Positions 8,071 to 16,343 of a stretch of DNA of 64,000 nucleotides are shown piece by piece; within the stretch, counting starts at the first letter, position 1; every line of letters begins with the position of its first letter. This stretch comes from Chloroflexota bacterium (GTDB taxonomy: Bacteria > Chloroflexota > UBA11872 > VXOZ01): NCBI GenBank assembly GCA_026710945.1, contig JAPOQA010000028.1, positions 1 to 64,000 on the forward strand, read 5' to 3'. The position numbers and the translations under genes were made by a program. The notes below the pieces were generated by a model. It was not told the DNA's origin. It saw only the letters and a list, made by a program, of their open reading frames with translations, and did not search any database.

Positions 8071-9135
8071 CTAGGTGAGTTGCCAGGTGGTTGGGTCCAA
8101 GCCCACGTCGCGGGCGGCGGCACAGAGCTTCTCCCATGTAGTTTCGTCGATGGGGATTCCCGTCTGCTCGCGCTCGCGTTGTGCACGGTACTCCGGTTCG
8201 CTGGCAACCAAAACCTCATCGACACCGGCTGCCGGGCGGCTCGTCTTTACGTGGCTGACGAGCGTGTCAATCTCATCATAGAAGAACTCAGGTTCCACAA
8301 ACTGGGCGATGTCATAGGCCGTCATGTGCACACCGTTGCTATCCACGCGCATGTCGCCGGCGGACATACCCTGGCCGCTCAGCCCGCCGCCGCAGATTTC
8401 ATTCATCATGCTCAGCGCAGTGCCTTTGTGCCCTAGGGGACCGCCCAGCGGGAGCACAGCACCGCGCGGTTCGTCCCAATAGTCGCTGGGATCGGTGCTG
8501 GGGTTGCCTGCCGCATCCACAATCCAGCCCTCAGGCAGCGGCTTGCCCTGGTTGGCGGCCACTTTGATCTTGCCGTCAGCGACAGTAGAGGTGGTCATGT
8601 CCACAAAGAATGGCGGATCGGCGCGCCGTGGCGCCGCAAAGGCCAGCGGATTCGTCCCGAGACGGCCGTCGATGCCACCGAACGGCGCTACTTGAAAGCC
8701 CAGTCTCCCGGCATTGACAAAGATCAGGCCGATCATGCCGGCCTCTGCCACCATGTGCGGATACTCCCCGACTCTGCCGATGTGGCTCGCATTTCGCAGC
8801 GAGACACTGGCTATGCCGTACTGTTGCGCCTTCTCTATCAAGAGCTTGGTGGCAAAGACCGCGCCCACCTGACCAAACCCGTTGTTGGCGTCCACCACCG
8901 CTGTGCAGGGATGTTCGCGCACAATCTCCGGTACGGCTTGCGGGTCGACAACCTGCTGTTCCGTTACTGCGCGCCAATACTGTTCCATGCGTACGACGCC
9001 GTGAGAGTCATGGCCGTAGAGGTTGGACTGCACGAGGTGATCAGTGACTATGCGGGCATCTTCCCGGCGGCAGCCCAGAGCGGTGAAGAATTCGTAGCCA
9101 ATGCTGCGCAAAGCGTCGGCGGTAACGGTAGGCAC
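8071..9135 (-). CDS. Ldh_2-family (malate/L-lactate-type) dehydrogenase, paralogue 1
   Basis: This 354-residue NAD(P)-dependent oxidoreductase belongs to the malate/L-sulfolactate/ureidoglycolate dehydrogenase family. Family motifs are present: the catalytic-site YGHDSHGVVRM near residue 40, DANNGFGQVGA, SHIGRVGEYP, RLGTNPLAFA, the MTTSTVADGKI strand and GGPLGHKGTALSMM. The start is GTG with AAAGGAGCC about 7 nt upstream. The same leader precedes the two paralogues further right on this strand. Substrate is unknown; a 2-hydroxyacid/2-oxoacid is expected. About 790 bp of repeat sequence separates it from paralogue 2. Confidence 0.85.
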   Translation of the reverse strand: MPTVTADALRSIGYEFFTALGCRREDARIVTDHLVQSNLYGHDSHGVVRMEQYWRAVTEQQVVDPQAVPEIVREHPCTAVVDANNGFGQVGAVFATKLLIEKAQQYGIASVSLRNASHIGRVGEYPHMVAEAGMIGLIFVNAGRLGFQVAPFGGIDGRLGTNPLAFAAPRRADPPFFVDMTTSTVADGKIKVAANQGKPLPEGWIVDAAGNPSTDPSDYWDEPRGAVLPLGGPLGHKGTALSMMNEICGGGLSGQGMSAGDMRVDSNGVHMTAYDIAQFVEPEFFYDEIDTLVSHVKTSRPAAGVDEVLVASEPEYRAQREREQTGIPIDETTWEKLCAAARDVGLDPTTWQLT

Positions 9136-9284
9136 AAACGGCTCCTTTCGGCATCGCGTGAGTTTTGAAGGTTCGGTTCTTGCTCGTGAAGGTCCACGTA
9201 TTGGGTTACAGTGCAGGCTCTGTGAACTTATGTCAAATACGCCGGTTCAGGTTGGTACGGTGAAGATTCCCCTCACCCCGGCCC

Positions 9285-9412
9285 TCTCCCCAAGGAGAGG
9301 GAGTCTTCTCGCTAGCCGGCTCGGTTTGTGCAAGAGTCTCCCCAGAGAAAGGGAGTCTCCTCGCCTGACGGCTTGGGTTGTTCAAGAGTCTCCTCAGGGA
9401 GAGGAAGTTTTC
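9285..9412. repeat. Two tandem ~52-bp units of the CTCCCCAGGGAGAGG repeat family
   Basis: CAAGAGTCTCC recurs at 9331 and 9383, 52 bp apart. Each unit carries an AGGGAGTCT segment and a GGCTYGGKTTGT-like segment. This is the monomer form of the 105-bp unit at 1318-1650. Confidence 0.6.
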
Positions 9413-9513
9413 GCAAAGCCACTGTCCCAAGTTACGCATTGGACTGGAAGCCCGCCCCTGCCCTGCCCGTTATGCGGGGATCGCCGGGTGGGAACTCTCC
9501 GCAGGGCAGCGCT

Positions 9514-9841
9514 TGTATGTGTTAAGTGATTTGTTGACAGATTTGAGAACAAAAGCAACTGAACGCAGTACTCTACATGAACAGTACACATGTCATTCCG
9601 AACGGAGCGCAGCGAAGAGAGGAATCTAAAGATGTTGAGCCTATTGGGCGACACGTTGCATGGGCCCTAGATTCCTCGCTCCGCTCGGAATGACATGCAC
9701 CATCAACTCCTCAGAATGGAAAGCGGATTCTGTCAACGAATTACTCAACTCTTACAGGAATGACATGTATGCAGGCAAGCGCAGAGTCTTGCTCCCGTGA
9801 TTCTTCTATCAAATCTGTCAACGAATTACCTGACATTTACA
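9514..9841. mobile_element. Composite MITE: one full copy plus the right half of a second
   Basis: Positions 9514-9757 form a 244-bp element, the inverted homologue of the MITE at 60018-60259. Its ends (TGTATGTGTTAAGTGATTTG and, reversed, TGTAAGAGTTGAGTAATTCG) match the terminal repeats of the IS at 26570. Immediately after it, 9758-9841 resembles only the right half of another copy, from GGAATGACATG to the end AATTACCTGACATTTACA. The outer flanks are AGCGCT (9508-9513) and AGCGCT (9842-9847), so the whole behaves as one insertion that received a second copy and then lost half by recombination. It has no coding capacity. Confidence 0.75.
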
Positions 9842-9925
9842 AGCGCTGACTACTGCATCTATCCTGCCACAGTGTCGGGACTGTCACACGTGGAGTACTG
9901 CAGCAGTCCGTAATGGTCACTGTGT

Positions 9926-11008
9926 TCAGTCTGCGGCGTCACGCGAGGCGAGTTCCCAAGTGTCTGGTTCCAAGCCCAATTCCCGGGCCGCGGCGCAGAG
10001 CTTTTCCCAGGTGGTGTCGTCGATGGGGATTCCCGTCTGCCCGCGTTCGCGCTCCGTGCGGAATTCCGGTTCGCCAGGAACCAGAATCTCATCCACGCCG
10101 GGCGCGGTGCGGCTAGACTTGACGTGGCTGACCAGGGCTTCCACCTCAGCGTAGAATGCCTCCGGATCGGTGAACTGCGCGATATCGTAGGCCGTAATGA
10201 GGACGCCGTTACTGCTAAAGCGCATGTCGCCTTGGGACATGCCCTGACCGCTCATTCCTCCCCCGCAAATCTCCATCATCAAGCTGAGCGCAAAGCCTTT
10301 GTGCCCCAGGGGACCGCCCAGCGGAAGCACGGCCCCGCGCGGTTCGCCAAAATAGTCATGCGGGTTCGTGCTGGGGTTGCCCTCCGCATCGACAAACCAT
10401 CCCTCTGGCACCGGCTTGCCTTGATTGGCGGCGATGTAAATCTTGCCGTCGGCGACCGTGGATGTGCTCATGTCCACAAAAAGCGGTGTGTCGGCGCGCC
10501 GGGGCGACGCGAAAGCCAGCGGATTCGTGCCCAGGCGACCGTCGATGCCGCCAAAAGGCGCCACCTGAAAGCCCATCCGACCGGCATTGACGAAGATCAG
10601 GCCGATCATGCCGGCCTGCGCCACCATGAGTGGATACGCGCTCAACCTGCCAATGTGACTCGTATCGCGCAGTGAGACACTGGCCACGCCGTACTGCTGC
10701 GCCTTTTGTATCAAGAGGTTGGTGGCGAAGGTCGCGCCCACCTGACCGAACCCACCATTGGCATCCACCACCGCGGTGCAGGGATATTCACGCACGATGT
10801 CCGGTACTGCTCGCGGGTCAACACGTTGTTCCTCCCAGACGGCGCGCCCATACCTTTCCATGTGCACGACACCATGGGAATCATGGCCGAAGAGGTTGGA
10901 CTGCACCAGGTGATCGGTGACAATTCGGGCGTCAGCGGGGCGGCAGCCCACGGCGGCGAAGAAGTCGTAGCCAATACGGCGCAAAGCATCAGCGGTGACG
11001 GTAGGCAC
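9926..11008 (-). CDS. Ldh_2-family dehydrogenase, paralogue 2
   Basis: This 360-residue enzyme is closely similar to paralogue 1 along its whole length: FGHDSHGVVHM, DANGGFGQVGA, SHIGRLSAYP, RLGTNPLAFA, STSTVADGKIY and GGPLGHKGFALSLMMEICGGG. The predicted NAD(P)H-dependent reaction is interconversion of a 2-oxo and a 2-hydroxy acid. A GTG start preceded by GAAAGGAGCCG is conserved with its neighbours. It ends in a short extra tail (ASRDAAD). About 100 bp separates it from paralogue 3 upstream, so the two are likely co-transcribed. Confidence 0.85.
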   Translation of the reverse strand: MPTVTADALRRIGYDFFAAVGCRPADARIVTDHLVQSNLFGHDSHGVVHMERYGRAVWEEQRVDPRAVPDIVREYPCTAVVDANGGFGQVGATFATNLLIQKAQQYGVASVSLRDTSHIGRLSAYPLMVAQAGMIGLIFVNAGRMGFQVAPFGGIDGRLGTNPLAFASPRRADTPLFVDMSTSTVADGKIYIAANQGKPVPEGWFVDAEGNPSTNPHDYFGEPRGAVLPLGGPLGHKGFALSLMMEICGGGMSGQGMSQGDMRFSSNGVLITAYDIAQFTDPEAFYAEVEALVSHVKSSRTAPGVDEILVPGEPEFRTERERGQTGIPIDDTTWEKLCAAARELGLEPDTWELASRDAAD

Positions 11009-11109
11009 AGCGGCTCCTTTCGGCGTTACACCAATTGTGACTTGAGTAGGTGTTATGGTATGGCTTCGCGCCAGTTGGACGGCTTTTCGTTCCAGGCTGC
11101 GGCCTCGCG

Positions 11110-12171
11110 CTAGGCGGGTTCCCAGGCGGTTGGGTCGAGGCCGATGTCACGCGCTGAGGCGCAGACTTTCTCCCACGTGGTGTCGTCTATGGGAATGCCG
11201 TTGCGTTGGCGTTTGCGCTCGGTACGGAATTCCGGCTCACCGGGAACCAGTATTTCATCGACGCCGGGCGCAGTCCGGCTCGGCTTGACGTGTTTGACCA
11301 GAGCTTCCACCTCGTCGTAGAAGAAGTCCATGTCCGTGAAGTGCCCGATGTCGTAGGCGGTAAGCAGGAAGGCGTTCGCAGGCGCGCGCGAGTCGCCGGC
11401 AGCCATGCCTTGACCGCTGAGGCCCCCGGCGCAGAGCTCTACCATCATGCTCAGCGCATAGCCTTTGTGGCCGAGTGGACCGCCCAGCGGCAAGATTGCG
11501 CCGCGCGGTTCGTCCCAATAGTCCTGCGGATCGGTGCTCGGATTGCCATCTCCATCGATGATCCACCCTTCCGGCAGCGGCTTGCCGAGATTAGTTGCCA
11601 GGCGAATCTTGCCGTCGGCGACCGTGCTCGTTGTCATGTCCACCATGATGGGCGGGTGGGAACGGCGCGGCGCGGCAAAAGCCAATGGATTCGTCGCCAG
11701 GCGGCCGTCTATGCCGCCGAACGGCGCAACTTGGATGCCTAAACGGCCGTAATTGACGTAGGCCACGCCAATGAGGCCGGCCTGGGCAATCATGATGGGG
11801 TAGGCTCCCGCTCTGCCGATGTGGCTCGCTCTGCGCAGTGCGACACTCGCCAGGCCGTACTGCCGCGCCTTCTCTATGGCCAACTTTGTGGCAAGAGTCG
11901 CGCCCACCTGCCCAAACCCGTTGTTGGCGTCAATCACCGCCGTGCAGGCGCGTTCGCTCACGATCTCGGGCGTTCCCTGGGGTTGGACGCGCCCTTCGTC
12001 CACGGCGCGCGCATACTCATACATGCGCAAAATGCCGTGGGAGTCATGGCCGTAGAGGCTCGATTGCACCAGATGGTCGGCCACAATCTGCGCATCATCG
12101 GGACGACAGCCGAGTGCGATGAAGAATGCTTGGCCGATGCGGCGCAGGGCGTCAGCGGTAACGGTCGGCAC
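11110..12171 (-). CDS. Ldh_2-family dehydrogenase, paralogue 3
   Basis: This 353-residue protein is the most divergent of the three paralogues. It still has YGHDSHGILRM, DANNGFGQVGA, SHIGRAGAYP, RLATNPLAFA (Gly replaced by Ala), MTTSTVADGKI and GGPLGHKGYALSMM. It is the promoter-proximal gene of the minus-strand set. The leader CGAAAGGAGCCGTTCGTG matches those of the other two. The differing central loops suggest the three enzymes diverged for different 2-hydroxyacids, which is inference. The neighbourhood offers permeases but no dedicated regulator. Confidence 0.85.
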   Translation of the reverse strand: MPTVTADALRRIGQAFFIALGCRPDDAQIVADHLVQSSLYGHDSHGILRMYEYARAVDEGRVQPQGTPEIVSERACTAVIDANNGFGQVGATLATKLAIEKARQYGLASVALRRASHIGRAGAYPIMIAQAGLIGVAYVNYGRLGIQVAPFGGIDGRLATNPLAFAAPRRSHPPIMVDMTTSTVADGKIRLATNLGKPLPEGWIIDGDGNPSTDPQDYWDEPRGAILPLGGPLGHKGYALSMMVELCAGGLSGQGMAAGDSRAPANAFLLTAYDIGHFTDMDFFYDEVEALVKHVKPSRTAPGVDEILVPGEPEFRTERKRQRNGIPIDDTTWEKVCASARDIGLDPTAWEPA

Positions 12172-12488
12172 GAACGGCTCCTTTCGGCATCACGCTAGTC
12201 GTATCTGCGCAGGTATTTTTTGATTGGTTAGCTGTGGGCTGTACGGCGATTCTAAGAGGAATGGAATAGGCTTGCTTTGCGCAGTGTCATCGCGGGACAG
12301 CGTCTTTTCAGGCGGGGACAAGCCCCCGCGCTACGGCCTCCGTCATTCTTCGTCCGGTAGCGCAGGTTTGCAACCTGCGCACCCAGGCCAGCCCACAATC
12401 CGAGCGAAAGCCGAGTACCATCATTGCCGCCAGGCAGTGCGCCTTGCCAGGCGGGGGACAAGCCCCCGCGCTACGATCCTACGTAAAT
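12172..12488. repeat. Intergenic cluster of short palindromic repeats
   Basis: Two copies of GGGGACAAGCCCCCGCGCTACG are visible (near 12315-12335 and 12453-12474). Between them lies the palindromic GTAGCGCAGGTTTGCAACCTGCGC (about 12357-12380). The same words recur near 31500, 34138 and 37838. No gene is seen. Confidence 0.6.
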
Positions 12489-12785
12489 CTACTCGCCGGC
12501 AGGATAACCGGCAACCCGCTCCACCAGCGCGTCCACCGCGGCTTCTTCCATGATCAACTGCGGTCCGTGGGGAAAGTCGGCGTGCTTTGCAAAGCGGCCG
12601 CGCCGTTCGAGCGCGCATTCCCAGCCATCGTCGTTATGCTCGGCGCGTGTGATCTGGAGAACGTACCCGTTAGCGAAGGGCACCGTGTACCGCTCGTTGA
12701 TGCGCAGGCACCAATCATTGGGCAGTTCCTTGCGAAACACGCGCCACGACAACTCAGGTTGCCATACTCTCTGTCGCACTGCCAT
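12489..12785 (-). CDS. Small hypothetical protein (98 aa)
   Basis: This 98-residue soluble protein has no signal peptide or membrane segment and begins MAVRQRVWQPELSWRVFR. It has a mixed hydrophobic/charged composition, including a WECALERRGRF segment and an acidic C-terminal helix (EEAAVDALVERVAGY). An AGGGAGCGT stretch upstream of the ATG is a plausible ribosome binding site. I do not recognise the family. It stands alone between the Ldh_2 cluster and the TatB-like gene. Confidence 0.5.
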   Translation of the reverse strand: MAVRQRVWQPELSWRVFRKELPNDWCLRINERYTVPFANGYVLQITRAEHNDDGWECALERRGRFAKHADFPHGPQLIMEEAAVDALVERVAGYPAGE

Positions 12786-13061
12786 CGTTCACGCTCCCTT
12801 GGTTTTATACTCAAAGCACATGATACTGTGTGACAGTTTGCACGTACAGCCTCCGTCAGGCGCAGCTAGCAAACGTGTCCTGAGCACTTCGGCAGGCCTG
12901 TGCTGAGCCTGTCGAAGGGAACACACTGCCGGATTACGCACAGCTTTTGCTCCTGCACGCTGTGCGGGATAGAATAAAGCAAAGCAGCGGTGCGCGGCCT
13001 GCGCTATGCAGTGCGCGCCCTATGCAGATTCACAAGCAATCGCCGCAGAAAATGAGCAAAT

Positions 13062-14345
13062 ATGTTTGACATCGGCCTGCCGGAACTTATGATCATCCTC
13101 CTGCTGGGCCTGGTCCTCCTGGGACCGGACCGCCTGCCGGGGGTAATTCGTCAATTTTCGGGGGTTGTCCGCATGCTGCGCTCGAGCTACAGTGAAGCAC
13201 TCGCCACCTTCAAAGACCAACTCGGCGACGTGCAGGAAGACATCGACGCCATCCGTGGCGAAATATCCTCTATTCAAGGTGAAGTGCGCTCTACCGCGGA
13301 GGACGTGGAGAAAGATGTAAAGGAAGTTGAGAGTGAGGTCAAGACTGCCAGCGCTGATATAAAGCGCGATCTCGATGAAACGGCGAAGGAGGCTGCTGCG
13401 ACGCGACCGGACCAGGTCGGCGCGGAAGCCGCGGCGCCGCCGGTAGTTGCCAGCGTGGCTTCCTCGCGGCCCGCTATAAGCGAACGCGGCGCTGCCTGGA
13501 CGCCCCAGGGAACCCAGACGGGCGGCGGCTCTCCGTTGCAGCAAGACCTCTTCGCCGGTCTGATGCGCAGCCTTAAGGCGCGGCTTGGCGAAGACTGGCT
13601 GGTGGAACAGGCAGCGATCTACCGTGATCTCGGCACGCGCGCCGCCGAAAGGAACGCGGAAAAGGAACAGGACGTTGCGGCGCTAGTGCGCACGTGGGCG
13701 GACATGCACCGCAACTCGCTGCCGGAGGGCAGTTTGCAGATCATTGAGACCGGTAGAGACTATCGCGTGCGCATGCGCCAATGTCCCTTTAGCTTTACCG
13801 AAACAGATGACGTGGAACTGTGCCGGTCGTGCGGCGCGTATGACCTGGCTTATCTGGAGGAACGCACGGCTGAGGCGAAGTGGGAGTCGCACCTGACGGC
13901 AGGCGATCCCTGGTGCGAGTTGGTGTTTGCCAAACCGCCGCCACCGCCCAAGCCGGAGCCCGCTGAAGAGGCGCCGGCAGAAGAACCCACCGCCACGGTC
14001 AACGGGGATGCTGTGGTTGCTACCGAAGACTCTACGCAGACCGTCGAGCCACAGGCTGCGGCGGCGAGCGCAGTCGACCCTGTCGCTGCAGGATCGGAAT
14101 TCAGTGCTTTGGCACAGGCATTTCGCACCACTGCAGAGGATGCGGATTCGCCGGAGCCCGCTGCCACAGACGTTCCGGACGTGGCAGCGGTTGATGAGGC
14201 CAAGCTAGCGGTCCAGAACGACGATAGTGCACAGGCGTCCGCAGTGGATCCAGTGGTTGCTGAAACGTCAGCGGATGCCGATGCAGATTCCCCTACCAAG
14301 ACCGCCGGCAGAACCGACTCCGGCAAGAAAGAAGCCGCCCCATGA
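13062..14345 (+). CDS. TatB-like membrane protein with a large C-terminal Cys-containing domain
   Basis: This 427-residue protein starts as a Tat translocase component. MFDIGLPELMIILLLGLVLL is the short N-terminal helix, followed by GPDRLPG and the amphipathic helix. A coiled coil follows (residues ~45-115). Residues ~165-290 form a further domain with RQCPFSF (Cys241), LCRSCGAYD (Cys254, Cys257) and AGDPWCELVF (Cys285). That layout resembles the ATC hydrolase (L-2-amino-thiazoline-4-carboxylate hydrolase-like) family. The tail (~295-427) is Ala/Pro/Glu-rich and probably disordered. TatA/B proteins are usually 60-180 residues, so the fusion is unusual. The stop overlaps the next gene (ATGA). 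Confidence 0.75.
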   Translation: MFDIGLPELMIILLLGLVLLGPDRLPGVIRQFSGVVRMLRSSYSEALATFKDQLGDVQEDIDAIRGEISSIQGEVRSTAEDVEKDVKEVESEVKTASADIKRDLDETAKEAAATRPDQVGAEAAAPPVVASVASSRPAISERGAAWTPQGTQTGGGSPLQQDLFAGLMRSLKARLGEDWLVEQAAIYRDLGTRAAERNAEKEQDVAALVRTWADMHRNSLPEGSLQIIETGRDYRVRMRQCPFSFTETDDVELCRSCGAYDLAYLEERTAEAKWESHLTAGDPWCELVFAKPPPPPKPEPAEEAPAEEPTATVNGDAVVATEDSTQTVEPQAAAASAVDPVAAGSEFSALAQAFRTTAEDADSPEPAATDVPDVAAVDEAKLAVQNDDSAQASAVDPVVAETSADADADSPTKTAGRTDSGKKEAAP

Positions 14346-14938
14346 GGGTGGAGACTTTCGTCCGGGGTCCGCTGCTAAACAACGTCTACCTCCTCTGGGA
14401 CGAGCACAGCAACGAAGCGGCCATCATCGATCCCGGCATCCAGAGCGACGATCTGCTACAGAACATCCAGGACCTGCAACTAAACCTGCGCTATGTTCTC
14501 AACACTCATCGCCACTTCGATCACGTCGACAACGATGAATTCTACCGTGAGCAGACCGGCGCTCCCATCGTATTGCACCAAGACGACGCGGCCATGCTCA
14601 AAGACCAGCTAGGGATTGAACCGGACATGCTGCTGCAGGGCGGCGAGGAATTGGCGTTGGGCGGCCTTACCATCCGGACACTCCACACGCCCGGCCATTC
14701 CGCAGGCGGGATGTGCTTCCTGGTGGAGGACCACCTGTTTGCGGGCGATACGCTGTTTGCCGGCTCGGTAGGCAGGAGTGACTTCGAGGATAGCGACGGT
14801 GAACTGCTGCTAAAGGTCATCGCAGAGAAGATCCTGCCGCTGCCGGACGCGACCCGCGTTCTCCCCGGTCACGGCGATGAGACTACCGTCGGCGCAGAAC
14901 GCGCCGGCAATCCCTTCCTACAGGGGTTTGTGGGGTAG
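14342..14938 (+). CDS. MBL-fold hydrolase, glyoxalase II-like
   Basis: This 198-residue metallo-beta-lactamase-fold hydrolase has the complete metal motif THRHFDH near residue 60. Further metal ligands are HTPGHSAGG, FAGDTLFAGSVGR and LPGHGDETT. The short form without the C-terminal glutathione-binding domain is typical of thioester hydrolases or persulfide dioxygenase relatives. Translation is coupled to the TatB-like gene by a 4-nt ATGA overlap, implying a joint role that cannot be specified. Confidence 0.85.
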   Translation: MRVETFVRGPLLNNVYLLWDEHSNEAAIIDPGIQSDDLLQNIQDLQLNLRYVLNTHRHFDHVDNDEFYREQTGAPIVLHQDDAAMLKDQLGIEPDMLLQGGEELALGGLTIRTLHTPGHSAGGMCFLVEDHLFAGDTLFAGSVGRSDFEDSDGELLLKVIAEKILPLPDATRVLPGHGDETTVGAERAGNPFLQGFVG

Positions 14939-15530
14939 ACTTTTCCAGGCAGGAGCTACACGGGCAGGCGGTTCAATGTGGGATTTCCTTGCCCGCATGG
15001 TGTGCACACTCGTCCGTTCGTAAGATTGGCACTCTTTCCGTTCGGCCTGAGCTTGTCGAATTCCGTTCGGCCTGAGCTTGTCGAATTCCGTTCGGCCTGA
15101 GCTTGTCGAAGGCTGAGCGGAAGACTTGGTTGAATCTGGGTTCTATGAGGACTGCTTCTTGCGGCACCTGGCTATACTACGTTTGACGACTATTACTGCG
15201 CCGATTGAAGACATTGGAACAACCATCAGAACCAGTGAGGAGCTTGACCGTTCGTACTTCGACAGGCTCAGCACGAACGGTCAAGCATTGCCATACGAGC
15301 TTCTGAACTTCATGCGGGGAACGCTTCCAAGCACTCCTGCAAGGCACGGTATTCGCGGTACAATAGTATGTGCTGGCGAAAAGCAAATTCACAGGTTGAA
15401 GGCCAATCTTTGAGACAGTCGCCACCTCACTAATGTTGGGCAGGCTGCACGTTCAATGAATTGGCGCATACTCCCGCGCACCGACGAAGAGTGATCACGG
15501 CACCACTGGGGAAATTGGAGGTCTAGCAAC
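14939..15530. other. Intergenic region with dispersed TTCGACAGGCTCAGCACGAACGG repeats
   Basis: About 590 bp without a credible gene. Apart from the three 25-bp tandem copies at 15036-15110, one inverted copy of the same dispersed repeat lies at about 15253-15281. A short open frame crosses it but has repeat-derived composition. Confidence 0.55.
15036..15110. repeat. Three perfect 25-bp tandem repeats
   Basis: The unit TTCCGTTCGGCCTGAGCTTG plus TCGAA occurs at 15036-15060, 15061-15085 and 15086-15110 without mismatch. It belongs to the dispersed TTCGACAAGCTCAGG...GAACGG family, also seen near 12880, 15253, 33910, 59760 and 63065. Confidence 0.85.
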
Positions 15531-16334
15531 ATGAACAATGAGCAGACGCACGAACACGACCATGACCACGAGCATCATCAGGGGCGCTCGATTATCTCCC
15601 GGCAGCCGCATCGACCGCCGCCGTGCGAGGCGGATGACAATGAGGCGGAAGCAGCGGCACGCCAGCAAGATGAGGCACACGCCCAAACGGGTGAGGGTGG
15701 CCATGCCGAAGCACACGGCCATGCCGGAGAAGGCGTGGTCCACGCCCACGACGAGCGCCAGCATGGGGCTAAAGCAGAAGAGCACGCCCATGACGCCCAC
15801 GCACACGGCGCGGCCGCTGCAACGTCGTCCCCCGATGAGCATCGCCAGGCCGGCGCGCAGCAGTTTCCCACCATAGAGTGCGCGGTGATCACGGTCAGCG
15901 ACACGCGCACGGAGCTCGACGACAAGTCCGGCGCGATCATCCAGTCTATGCTGCAGGAGGCCGGCCACGAGATCGTCGGTTACCGGTTGGTCAAGAATAA
16001 TGCCCAGCAGATTACGCAGGCGCTCACCCACATGCTGGCAAGCCGGGCGCGCTTCGTGATGCTCACCGGCGGCACAGGTCCGGGCACGCGGGATATCACG
16101 GTCGAGACCGTGCAATCCCTGCTGGAGAAAGAGCTAACGGGCTTCGGCGAGCTCTTCCGCATCTTGAGTTACGAGGAAATCGGCGCCGCGACCATTCTCA
16201 GCCGTGCCACTGCCGGCCGCATCGGCAACAAATTTGTCGTCTGCTGCCCCGGATCCTCGGGCGCCGTGCGTCTGGCGCTGAACGAGATACTCATTCCCGA
16301 ACTGGCGCACATTCTCCGCGAAATGAACCGGTGA
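15531..16334 (+). CDS. MoaB/MogA molybdopterin adenylyltransferase-like protein with His-rich N-terminus
   Basis: This 267-residue protein has residues ~113-267 as a full MoaB/MogA domain, which binds molybdopterin during molybdenum cofactor synthesis. Motifs are ITVSDTRTELDDKSG, MLTGGTGPGTRDITVET, GFGELFRILSYEEIG, LSRATAGRIGNK and CCPGSSGAVRLAL. Residues 1-112 are a low-complexity extension with about 19 histidines (for example THEHDHDHEHH and HAHDAHAH) plus acidic residues, a probable metal-binding tail. GGAGG about 9 nt before the ATG supports this start, so the extension is translated. The next gene begins 9 bp after the stop. Confidence 0.85.
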   Translation: MNNEQTHEHDHDHEHHQGRSIISRQPHRPPPCEADDNEAEAAARQQDEAHAQTGEGGHAEAHGHAGEGVVHAHDERQHGAKAEEHAHDAHAHGAAAATSSPDEHRQAGAQQFPTIECAVITVSDTRTELDDKSGAIIQSMLQEAGHEIVGYRLVKNNAQQITQALTHMLASRARFVMLTGGTGPGTRDITVETVQSLLEKELTGFGELFRILSYEEIGAATILSRATAGRIGNKFVVCCPGSSGAVRLALNEILIPELAHILREMNR

Positions 16335-16343
16335 GGCAACCAA

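Noticed and set aside
15126-15413. 95-codon open frame
   Set aside because: It runs through a TTCGACAGGCTCAGCACGAACGG dispersed repeat, has no ribosome binding site and no family resemblance.
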